Shown here: one piece after another, positions 17,644-25,781 of the stretch
Layout: every line of letters starts with the position of its first letter
How positions within the stretch are numbered: the stretch's first letter is position 1
Assembly (NCBI GenBank): GCA_035645555.1
Contig: DASQMI010000026.1
Span: forward strand, 1-26,757
Source: Lysobacter_F sp035645555
GTDB taxonomy: Bacteria; Pseudomonadota; Gammaproteobacteria; Xanthomonadales; Xanthomonadaceae
Length of the DNA stretch: 26,757 nucleotides
Direction: 5' to 3'
Made by a program: the position numbers and the translations under genes
Notes under the pieces: generated by a model
Told to the model about the DNA's origin: nothing
What the model saw: the letters and a program-made list of their open reading frames with translations, nothing else
The model's database searches: none

Positions 17644-18429
17644 ATGGATCTCGAACTCGGCGGCCGCCACGCGCTGGTCTGCGGCGCATCGGAAGGCATC
17701 GGCCGCGCCGTCGCACATGAACTGGCGCTGCTCGGCGCCGACGTCACCGTGCTGGCGCGGCGCGAGGCGGCGCTGGCCGAGGTGGTCGCGGGCCTGCCGC
17801 GCCGTGACGGCCAGCGGCACGGTCTGCTGAGCGCGGACGTCGCCGACACCGGTGCGCTGCGCGAGCGCGTGCAGGCGCTCGTGGCCGAACGCCCGGTGCA
17901 GATCCTGGTCAACAACACGGCGGGCCCGCCCGGCGGCCCGGCGCACGGTGCCGACGACCAGGCGTTCCTGGACGCGTTCAACCGGCACCTGATCGCCAAC
18001 CACGTGCTGCTGCAGGGCGTGCTGCCCGGCATGCGCGCAGCCGGCTGGGGCCGACTGGTGAACATCGTCTCGACTTCGGTGCGCGAGCCCATCGTCGGCC
18101 TCGGCGTGTCCAACACCGTGCGCGGCGCAGTGGCGAGCTGGGCCAAGACGCTCTCGCGCGAGCTCGCCGCCGACGGCATCACCGTCAACAACGTGCTGCC
18201 CGGCTACACCGAGACCCAGCGGCTGACGCAGATCATCGACGACCGCGCGCGCGCCAGCGGCCAGAGCCGCGAGACCGTGGCCGACGCCATGCGCGCGAGC
18301 GTCCCTGCCCGCCGCTTCGCACGGCCCGAGGAGGTCGCCGCGGTGGTGGCGTTCCTGTGCTCGCCGGCGGCGGCCTACGTCAACGGCGTCAGCCTCGCCG
18401 TCGACGGCGGACGCATGCAATCGATCTGA
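17644..18429 (+). CDS. SDR-family protein with an altered catalytic tetrad
   Basis: A 261-residue Rossmann-fold short-chain dehydrogenase/reductase relative. The cofactor turn GASEGIG (residues 14-20) and VNNTAGPPGGP (89-99) are present, as is a serine at the catalytic Ser site (Ser143). Where YxxxK is expected, 13 residues after that serine, the sequence reads SNTVR (Ser156, Arg160). The usual proton-donor Tyr and cofactor-binding Lys are both missing, as in an SDR subgroup known to deviate from the tetrad. The C-terminus ends ASYVNG-like (AAYVNGVSLAVDGG). The GGAG before the ATG is good. It lies 41 bp upstream of the semialdehyde dehydrogenase in the same orientation. The role in the pathway is unknown. 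Confidence 0.88.
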   Translation: MDLELGGRHALVCGASEGIGRAVAHELALLGADVTVLARREAALAEVVAGLPRRDGQRHGLLSADVADTGALRERVQALVAERPVQILVNNTAGPPGGPAHGADDQAFLDAFNRHLIANHVLLQGVLPGMRAAGWGRLVNIVSTSVREPIVGLGVSNTVRGAVASWAKTLSRELAADGITVNNVLPGYTETQRLTQIIDDRARASGQSRETVADAMRASVPARRFARPEEVAAVVAFLCSPAAAYVNGVSLAVDGGRMQSI

Positions 18430-18458
18430 GCGACGCACGCCGCCTGGGGCTTCTCGGG

Positions 18459-18464
18459 TACCCT
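18459..18464 (+). promoter_or_regulatory. Candidate -10 box before the semialdehyde dehydrogenase
   Basis: TACCCT within GGGTACCCTG is followed by six bases and then the ATG at 18471. If used, it would give a start-codon-proximal (leaderless) message for the dehydrogenase block. No Shine-Dalgarno is visible between it and the ATG. Confidence 0.3.
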
Positions 18465-18470
18465 GAACGG

Positions 18471-19889
18471 ATGCGCCTGACCCACTGGATCGACGGACAC
18501 CCGCTTGCCGGGGATGCCTGGCTCGACGTGCACGAGCCGGCCACCGGCGCCGCGTTCGCGCAGGTCGCGCGCGGCGATGCGGCCACCGTCGAGGCCGCGG
18601 TCGCCGCCGCCGACGCTGCGTTCCCCACCTGGGCGGCGCTGCCCAACAGCCAGCGCGCGCGCTGGCTGGAGCGCTTGGCCGATGCGCTCGAGGCGCGGCT
18701 GGAGGAGTTCGCCCGCGCGGAAGCGCGCGACGGCGGGAAGCCGATCCGGCTGGCGCGCGAGGTGGAGATTCCGCGCGCGATCAGCAACCTGCGCTTCTTC
18801 GCCCACGCCGCGACCCAGTTCGCGAGCGAATCGCACCACGGCGAGGCCGGCCTCAATTACACGCTGCGGCAGCCGTTGGGCGTGGTGGCGACCATCTCGC
18901 CGTGGAACCTGCCGCTGTACCTGTTCACCTGGAAGATCGCGCCCGCGCTCGCGGCCGGCAACGCGGTGGTCGCAAAGCCGTCCGAGGTGACGCCACTGAC
19001 CGCCACCCTGCTCGGCGAGCTGGCGGCGGACATCGGCTTCCCCGCCGGCGTGCTGAACATCGTGCATGGGCTCGGCCCGGAGGTCGGCGAGCCGCTGGTG
19101 ACGCACCCGCGCGTGCGCGCGATCTCCTTCACCGGCAGCACCGCCGTCGGCCGCCGCATCGCGGCGCTGACCGCGCCGATGCTGAAGAAGCTGTCGCTCG
19201 AACTCGGCGGCAAGAACCCGACGCTGGTGTTCGCCGATAGCGACTGGCGCACCCAGCTCGACACGCTGGTGCGTTCGGCGTTCCAGAACGCCGGGCAGAT
19301 CTGCCTGTGCGGCTCGCGGCTGCTGGTGCAGCGCGCGATCTACGCCGAGGTGCGCGACGCGCTGGTCGAACAGGCGCAGGCGCTCGCCATCGGCGATCCG
19401 CTCGAGGAGGCCACGCGCCTCGGCCCGCTGGTCTCGCAGGCGCACTTCGACAAGGTGACCCGGGCAATCGCGCGCGCGCGCGACGAAGGCGGCCGCGTGC
19501 TGTGCGGCGGGCACGCGCTCGAGGGTCCCGGCTGGTACGTGGCGCCGACCGTGATCGAGGGCCTCGGCCCCGATTGCGCCACCAACCGCGAGGAGATCTT
19601 CGGCCCGGTGGTGACGTTGCAGCCGTTCGACGACGAGGACGAGGCATTGCGCCTGGCCAACTGTGGCGATTACGGGCTTGCCGCCTCGGTGTGGACGCGC
19701 GACCTCGACCGGGCGCACCGCGTGGCCGCACGGCTGCGGGTGGGCATGGTCTGGATCAACACCTGGCTGATGCGCGACCTGCGCACGCCATTCGGCGGTA
19801 CCGGACATTCCGGCCTCGGTCGCGAAGGCGGCTTCGAGGCCATGCGTTTCTTCACCGAACCCAAGAACGTTGGAATTGCACTCCGATGA
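18471..19889 (+). CDS. nbaE: 2-aminomuconate 6-semialdehyde dehydrogenase (ALDH family)
   Basis: A 472-residue NAD-dependent aldehyde dehydrogenase. It has PWNLPLYLFTWKIAPALAAG with Asn146, FTGSTAVGRRIA for the cofactor, the general base Glu244 in LELGGKNPT and the nucleophile Cys278 in NAGQICLCGSR. Its look is that of the 2-hydroxymuconic/2-aminomuconic semialdehyde group. Placed next to the deaminase, 3-hydroxyanthranilate dioxygenase and ACMSD, oxidation of 2-aminomuconate 6-semialdehyde to 2-aminomuconate is the natural assignment; the exact substrate is inferred from context. Its stop overlaps the carbonic anhydrase ATG as ATGA. The ATG at 18471 lacks a ribosome site. Confidence 0.92.
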   Translation: MRLTHWIDGHPLAGDAWLDVHEPATGAAFAQVARGDAATVEAAVAAADAAFPTWAALPNSQRARWLERLADALEARLEEFARAEARDGGKPIRLAREVEIPRAISNLRFFAHAATQFASESHHGEAGLNYTLRQPLGVVATISPWNLPLYLFTWKIAPALAAGNAVVAKPSEVTPLTATLLGELAADIGFPAGVLNIVHGLGPEVGEPLVTHPRVRAISFTGSTAVGRRIAALTAPMLKKLSLELGGKNPTLVFADSDWRTQLDTLVRSAFQNAGQICLCGSRLLVQRAIYAEVRDALVEQAQALAIGDPLEEATRLGPLVSQAHFDKVTRAIARARDEGGRVLCGGHALEGPGWYVAPTVIEGLGPDCATNREEIFGPVVTLQPFDDEDEALRLANCGDYGLAASVWTRDLDRAHRVAARLRVGMVWINTWLMRDLRTPFGGTGHSGLGREGGFEAMRFFTEPKNVGIALR

Positions 19890-20551
19890 GCAAGATCGAT
19901 CACCTGCTGGAGAACAACCGCGAATGGTCCGAGCGGATCTGTCGCGAGGACCCCGAGTTCTTCCTGCGCCTGTCGCGGCAGCAGTCCCCGGAGTACCTCT
20001 GGATCGGCTGTTCCGACTCGCGGGTGCCCGCCAACCAGATCATCGACATGGCGCCGGGCGAAGTGTTCGTCCACCGCAACATCGCCAACGTGGTGGTGCA
20101 CACCGACCTCAACTGCCTGTCGGTGATCCAGTTCGCGGTCGACGTGCTGAAGGTCAAGCACATCCTCGTGGTCGGCCACTACGGTTGCGGCGGTGTGCGC
20201 GCGGCGCTCACCCGCCAGCGCCTGGGTCTGGTCGACAACTGGATCCGCCACGTGAGCGACGTCGCCGAGAAGCACGAGGGCTGCCTGCACGGGGCGGGCG
20301 ACGTCGACCGCCAGCACGACCGCCTGTGCGAACTGAACGTGCTCGAGCAGGTGGTCAACGTCAGCCAGACCACCATCGTGCTCGATGCCTGGGCGCGCGG
20401 GCAGGAGCTGACCGTGCATGGCTGGGTGTACAGCCTCAAGGACGGCCGGGTGAACGACCTTGGCCTGGACATCGACAGCCCCGAGCGCCTCGCCGAGCAG
20501 TACCCGCGCGCGCTGGCGCGGATCGGTACGCGCGCGGCGGTGCCGGCATGA
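19886..20551 (+). CDS. Beta-class carbonic anhydrase
   Basis: A 221-residue zinc enzyme that interconverts CO2 and bicarbonate. Zinc ligands Cys42 and Asp44 are in WIGCSDSRVPANQI, and His98 and Cys101 in VVGHYGCGGVRAAL; the Asp-Arg dyad (Asp44, Arg46) is intact, so it should be active. The length fits the type called Can in gammaproteobacteria. It overlaps the dehydrogenase before it (ATGA) and the deaminase after it (ATGA), so it is translated as part of the kynurenine-catabolic block. The pathway step that releases CO2, ACMSD, is encoded 1.4 kb downstream. No signal peptide is seen, so it is cytoplasmic. Confidence 0.95.
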   Translation: MSKIDHLLENNREWSERICREDPEFFLRLSRQQSPEYLWIGCSDSRVPANQIIDMAPGEVFVHRNIANVVVHTDLNCLSVIQFAVDVLKVKHILVVGHYGCGGVRAALTRQRLGLVDNWIRHVSDVAEKHEGCLHGAGDVDRQHDRLCELNVLEQVVNVSQTTIVLDAWARGQELTVHGWVYSLKDGRVNDLGLDIDSPERLAEQYPRALARIGTRAAVPA

Positions 20552-20973
20552 GCGCGGGCATCCAGGCCGAACGCGCGCCGCGTCCGGTCGGCCGCTATCC
20601 ACACGCGCGCCGGGTCGGCGAGCTGCTGTTCCTGTCCGGCATCGGTCCGCGCGATCCGGTCAGCAACGCGGTGCCCGGCAACGAGTACGACGCCGACGGC
20701 CGCGTGTTGCGCTACGACATCGCCGCGCAGTGCCACGCGGTGTTCGCCAACGTGCGCGCCGTGCTGGAGGCGAGCGGCGCGCGCTGGGAGGACCTGGTCG
20801 ACGTCACCGTCTATCTCACCGACATGGCGCGCGACTTCCCGGTCTATAACGCAATCTGGGCCGAGTACTTCCCGGACCCGGCTACCGCGCCGTGCCGCAC
20901 CACGCTCGGCGTCAGCGCGCTGCCGACGCCGATCGCGATAGAACTGAAGTGCGTCGCCGCCCCCAGGAGCTGA
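20548..20973 (+). CDS. nbaF: 2-aminomuconate deaminase (RidA/YjgF family)
   Basis: A 141-residue RidA-superfamily protein. The core FLSGIGPRDPVSNAVPG is followed by AVFANVRAVLEASGARWEDL and VDVTVYLTDMARDFPVYNAI, then the active-site region APCRTTLGVSALP with Arg117 and IAIELKC with Glu132. The insertion after GIGPRDP and the context match bacterial 2-aminomuconate deaminases, which hydrolyse the amine to give 4-oxalocrotonate and ammonia. A generic imine deaminase cannot be excluded from sequence alone. It overlaps the carbonic anhydrase stop by 4 bp and is 2 bp from the dioxygenase gene. Confidence 0.88.
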   Translation: MSAGIQAERAPRPVGRYPHARRVGELLFLSGIGPRDPVSNAVPGNEYDADGRVLRYDIAAQCHAVFANVRAVLEASGARWEDLVDVTVYLTDMARDFPVYNAIWAEYFPDPATAPCRTTLGVSALPTPIAIELKCVAAPRS

Positions 20974-20975
20974 CC

Positions 20976-21506
20976 ATGCTGCCCGCCCCGCTCGACCTGC
21001 AGGCCTGGATCGAGGAGCACCGGCACCTGCTGAAGCCGCCGGTCGGCAACAAGTGCCTGTACGACGGCGAGTTCATCGTCATGGCGGTCGGCGGGCCGAA
21101 CCAGCGCACCGACTACCACGTCGACGAAGGGCCCGAGTGGTTCTACCAGCTGGAAGGCGAGATGGTGCTGCGCATCCAGGAGGACGGCCGGGTACGCGAC
21201 ATCCCGATCCGCGCGGGCCAGACGTTCCTGCTGCCGCCGCGGGTGCCGCACTCGCCGCAGCGCATGCCGGACTCGGTGGGGCTGGTGATCGAGCGCAAGC
21301 GCCTGCCCGGCGAGCGCGACGGGCTGATGTGGTTCTGCGAGCGCTGCAACACCCGGTTGTACGAGGAGTTCTTCGAGCTGCGCGACATCGAGCGCGATTT
21401 CCCGCCGGTGTTCGAGCGCTTCTACCGCTCGCGCGAGCACCGCACCTGCCCGTCGTGCGGCCACCTGCATCCGGCGCCGGCGCGCTACGACGACGCCCCC
21501 GGCTGA
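20976..21506 (+). CDS. nbaC: 3-hydroxyanthranilate 3,4-dioxygenase
   Basis: A 176-residue cupin that opens the ring of 3-hydroxyanthranilate to 2-amino-3-carboxymuconate 6-semialdehyde. The catalytic iron ligands are His48 and Glu54 in YHVDEGPEWFYQLEGEM and His92 in PPRVPHSPQR; Arg44 and Arg96 are placed for substrate binding. The bacterial-type second metal site is present: Cys121 and Cys124 (FCERCN) with Cys158 and Cys161 (TCPSCGH), a rubredoxin-like cluster of unclear role. AGGAG ends five bases before the ATG, a strong ribosome site. It is the last gene of its block. Confidence 0.97.
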   Translation: MLPAPLDLQAWIEEHRHLLKPPVGNKCLYDGEFIVMAVGGPNQRTDYHVDEGPEWFYQLEGEMVLRIQEDGRVRDIPIRAGQTFLLPPRVPHSPQRMPDSVGLVIERKRLPGERDGLMWFCERCNTRLYEEFFELRDIERDFPPVFERFYRSREHRTCPSCGHLHPAPARYDDAPG

Positions 21507-21627
21507 ACCCTTCAGCGCCGCGGCCGGTCAAGCGCGGCCGTCACATCTCGGCAGCGTTTTTTCCACGGAGCTTGCACAGGCGACGCCCAACAATCGCGTC
21601 CACTCTCCAGGGAAAAACCGCGCCGCC
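21507..21627. other. Spacer between the dioxygenase and the 70-aa gene
   Basis: This 121-bp spacer holds a T-run at 21557-21562 preceded only by weak dyads such as GCCG...CGGC, so a terminator is not convincing. A possible promoter for the next gene includes TTGCAC (21572-21577) and AACAAT (21589-21594), but their spacing of 11 bases is too short for a normal promoter. Confidence 0.35.
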
Positions 21628-21840
21628 ATGATCTACCCCACCGCATACGACGTTCTGCCCATGGGTTTCGCCGAAGCCCCCACCCAGGGTGCGCTGATCG
21701 ACGGCCAGGGCACGTGCGGCGTGCAGGCGCAGCGCGACCCGAATGGCGACTGGCACGACGTGCAGGTCGTGGTCGCCATGGCGTGGGACGATTCGGCTTC
21801 CGGTCAGTCGCGGCTTGCCGCCTACGGCAGGACGCGCTGA
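21628..21840 (+). CDS. Small protein of unknown function between the two kyn blocks
   Basis: A 70-residue open frame starting MIYPTAYDVLPMGFAEAPTQ and including GTCGVQAQRDPNGDWHDVQV. I do not recognise it. It has no signal peptide or membrane segment and a single cysteine. Its end, DDSASGQSRLAAYGRTR, is probably flexible. A real gene is suggested by its position in a gap that would otherwise be empty, and by the paired hairpins and T-run starting 8 bp after its stop. The ribosome site is weak (CAGGGA about 13 bases upstream). A non-coding alternative is that the interval carries a small transcript ending at that terminator. Confidence 0.55.
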   Translation: MIYPTAYDVLPMGFAEAPTQGALIDGQGTCGVQAQRDPNGDWHDVQVVVAMAWDDSASGQSRLAAYGRTR

Positions 21841-21847
21841 CCTGCGG

Positions 21848-21876
21848 CGGCCGGGCGGCAGGATGCCGCCCGGCCG
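21848..21876. repeat. Perfect 12-bp inverted repeat after the 70-aa gene
   Basis: CGGCCGGGCGGC (21848-21859) and GCCGCCCGGCCG (21865-21876) form a perfect stem with a five-base loop, 8 bp after the stop codon. It has no T-run of its own and lies just ahead of the terminator at 21892. Confidence 0.6.
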
Positions 21877-21891
21877 GGCGCACGGCACCCG

Positions 21892-21913
21892 GGGCGCTGC
21901 GGCGCCCTTTTTT
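21892..21913 (+). terminator. Intrinsic terminator before ACMSD
   Basis: GGGCGC (21892-21897), loop TGCG and GCGCCC (21902-21907) are followed directly by six T residues. It should end transcripts from upstream, separating the dehydrogenase-to-dioxygenase block and the 70-aa gene from ACMSD-kynU-kmo. Confidence 0.8.
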
Positions 21914-21977
21914 GCTGCCCGCACGACAGGCCCGATCGGCGACAATGCGCGTCTGACTCGTCCGGTCCCGCCTGCCC

Positions 21978-22988
21978 GTGCTGAAGATCGACGTCCACGC
22001 CCATTACCTGCCGCGCGACTGGCCCGACCTCGCCCGCAAATACGGCGACCCGCGTTTTCCGGTCATCCACCACACCGACGACGGCCGGCACCGCATCTAC
22101 AAGGACGGCAAGTTCTTCCGCGAGATCTGGTCGAAGACCTGGGACCCGGCGGAGCGTCTGGAGGACTACGCGCGCTTCGGCGTGCAGGTGCAGGTGATCA
22201 GCACCGTGCCGGTGATGTTCAGCTACTGGGCCAAGCCGCACCACGCGCTGGAACTGCACCAGGCGCTCAACGATCACATGGCCGAGGCCTGCCGCGCCTA
22301 TCCGCGGCACTACGCCGGGCTGGGCACGGTGCCGCTGCAGTCGCCGCGGCTGGCGATCCAGGAGCTGGAACGCTGCATGGACCAGCTCGGCCTGCAGGGC
22401 GTGCAGATCGGCTCGCACGTCAACGACTGGAACCTCGACGCGCCGGAGCTGTTCGAGTTCTTCCAGGCCGCGAGCGAGCTCGGCGCGGCGATCCTCGTCC
22501 ACCCGTGGGACATGATGGGCGCGGCGACCATGCCCAAGTACTGGCTGCCGTGGCTGGTGGGCATGCCTGCCGAGCAGTCGCGCGCCGCCTGCTGCCTGAT
22601 CTTCGGCGGCGTGCTCGAGCGCCTGCCGAAATTGCGCGTCTGCCTCGCCCACGGCGGCGGCAGCTTTCCGTACACGATCGGCCGCATCGAGCACGGCTTC
22701 AACATGCGGCCGGACCTCGTCGCCACCGACAACCCGCGCAACCCGCGCGAGTACCTCGATCGCCTGTACTTCGACTCCTGGGTGGCCGACGGACGTGCGC
22801 TGCGCTACCTGATCGACACCTGCGGGGCCTCGCAGGTGATGCTGGGCACCGATTATCCGTTCCCGCTGGGCGAACAGACGCCCGGCGGCCTGATCGACGA
22901 GCTGGAGCTCGACGCGCAGGCGCAGGCGCGCCTGTACCACGGCACCGCGCTGGAATGGCTCGGCCTGCCGCTGTCGCGATTCGCCTGA
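21978..22988 (+). CDS. nbaD: 2-amino-3-carboxymuconate 6-semialdehyde decarboxylase (ACMSD)
   Basis: ACMSD removes CO2 from the ring-opened product and so steers it away from spontaneous closure to quinolinate. The 336-residue amidohydrolase-fold protein has the metal ligands His7 and His9 in KIDVHAHYLP, His175 in ILVHPWDMMG, His225 in VCLAHGGGSFPYTIGR, and Asp292 in MLGTDYPFPLGE. Length and motifs match the family over its full extent. The start is GTG at 21978; a GACAAT about 30 bases upstream could be the -10 of a promoter for this second block, since a terminator lies just before. kynU follows 12-15 bp after. Confidence 0.96.
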   Translation: MLKIDVHAHYLPRDWPDLARKYGDPRFPVIHHTDDGRHRIYKDGKFFREIWSKTWDPAERLEDYARFGVQVQVISTVPVMFSYWAKPHHALELHQALNDHMAEACRAYPRHYAGLGTVPLQSPRLAIQELERCMDQLGLQGVQIGSHVNDWNLDAPELFEFFQAASELGAAILVHPWDMMGAATMPKYWLPWLVGMPAEQSRAACCLIFGGVLERLPKLRVCLAHGGGSFPYTIGRIEHGFNMRPDLVATDNPRNPREYLDRLYFDSWVADGRALRYLIDTCGASQVMLGTDYPFPLGEQTPGGLIDELELDAQAQARLYHGTALEWLGLPLSRFA

Positions 22989-23003
22989 AGGACGCCGCCC
23001 GTG

Positions 23004-24261
<1,258 letters not shown>

Positions 24262-24272
<11 letters not shown>

Positions 24273-25623
24273 GCGACACATCACCGTCATCGGCGCAGGC
24301 CTCGCCGGCGCGCTGCTCGCCACCCTGCTCGCTCGCCGTGGCTGGCAGGTCGACGTCTACGAGAAACGCGGCGATCCGCGGCTGCGCGGCTACGAAGGCG
24401 GCCGCTCGATCAACCTGGCATTGGCCGAACGTGGCCGCCATGCGCTCGGCCTTGCCGGTGCGCTCGATGCGGTGATGGCGCAGGCGGTGATGATGCGCGG
24501 CCGCATGGTGCACCCGCTCGACGGCCCGGTGAACCTGCAGCGCTACGGCCGCGACGACAGCGAGGTGATCTGGTCGGTCCACCGCGGCGAGCTCAACATC
24601 GTGCTGCTCGACATCGCCGAGCGCGCCGGCGCGCGTCTGCATTTCGACCGGCGGCTGGAAGCGGTCGACTTCGATGCGCGCGTTGCGCGGTTCGCCGACG
24701 ACCGCGCCGGTAGCGCCGAGGCGGTCGGGTTCGAATCGCTGGTCGGCGCCGATGGCGCGGGCTCGGCGCTGCGCGCGGCGATGCAGCGGCAGTTCGACCT
24801 CGGCGAGCGGGTGGAATCGCTCGGGCACTCGTACAAGGAGCTCGAAATCCCACCCGACGAGGACGGCAGTTTCCGGCTCGAGCCGAACGCGCTGCACATC
24901 TGGCCGCGCGGACGCTACATGTGCATCGCGCTGCCCAACGACGAGCGCACGTTCACCGTCACCCTGTTCCTGCCGAACGAGGGCGATCCGTCGTTCGCGA
25001 CCGTGCGCACCGGCGTCGATGCGCGTGCGCTGTTCGCGCGCGATTTCCCCGACGCGCTGCCGCTGATTCCGCGCCTGCAACACGACTGGAAACACAACCC
25101 GACCGGCGTGCTGGCGACGCTCTACCTCGACCGCTGGTGCTTGGACGACCGCGCCGTCCTGCTCGGCGATGCCGCGCACGCGATGGTGCCGTTCCACGGC
25201 CAGGGCATGAACTGTGCGTTCGAGGATTGCGTGGCGCTGGCCGATCACCTGGAACGCAGCGCCGACCGCGCGCAGGCGTTCGCCGCGTTCCAGGCCGAAC
25301 GCCTGCCCAACTCGCGCGCGATCCAGCGCATGGCGCTGGAGAACTATCTGGAGATGCGCGACCGCGTCGACGATGCCGACTACCTGCTGCAGCGCGCGCT
25401 CGAGCTGAAGCTGGCCGAGCGCCACCCCGACCGGTTCATGCCGCGCTACAGCATGGTGACGTTCCGCCGCATGCCCTACGCCTTGGCGTTCGAGCGCGGC
25501 CAGCTCCAGCGCGGACTGCTGGCGCGGCTGACCGAAGGGCACCACAGCCTCGACACGCTGGATTGGGACGTCGTGGACGCCGCGGTGCGGGAGAGCCTGC
25601 CGCCGCTGCCGGCCGAGGTCTGA
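24262..25623 (+). CDS. kmo: Kynurenine 3-monooxygenase
   Basis: KMO is an FAD enzyme that uses NADPH and O2 to hydroxylate kynurenine to 3-hydroxykynurenine. The 453-residue product opens with the FAD-binding VIGAGLAGALLATLLARRGW, followed by the KMO marker GGRSINLALAERGRHAL, the middle LVGADGAGSALR (the DG motif of flavin hydroxylases) and the second FAD motif LLGDAAHAMVPFHGQGMNCA with the AFEDC sequence after it. Unlike the eukaryotic enzyme it ends without a clear membrane anchor, as is usual in bacteria. It overlaps kynU by 11 bp and ends the cluster; a REP group follows. Confidence 0.96.
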
Positions 25624-25633
25624 CGTCCGTGCT

Positions 25634-25728
25634 GTAGGAGCGGCTTCAGCTGCGGCCGGGCATAGACGCTTCTTTGATCGCGGCTGAAGCCGCTCCTACA
25701 AAACCCGCGCGGCTGAAGCCGCTCCTAC
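25634..25728. repeat. Three-copy REP cluster (BIME-like)
   Basis: The 17-mer GTAGGAGCGGCTTCAGC occurs once forward (25634-25650) and twice as its reverse complement (25683-25699 and 25712-25728). The first two copies can pair as an 18-bp stem across 32 bases, or copy 1 with copy 3 over a longer loop; the pairing continues past one mismatch. It lies between kmo and sbcB, after the stop of kmo, where it could protect or end the kmo message. The element resembles REPs common in Lysobacteraceae and Pseudomonas, which are moved by RAYT transposases; none is in this window. Confidence 0.85.
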
Positions 25729-25781
25729 GGCAAATCGCTGTTGCGGATACTGAGACGCCGCCGCGCTATACCGGTCCCACC

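Noticed and set aside
19463..19482. CG-dinucleotide run inside the semialdehyde dehydrogenase gene
   Set aside because: It encodes an Ala-Arg stretch in a GC-rich gene (IARARDE) and shows no further repeat structure.
21551..21570. T-run at 21557-21562 as a terminator for the dioxygenase gene
   Set aside because: Only a four-base GCCG/CGGC pairing with an eight-base loop precedes it, which is too weak for a confident call.
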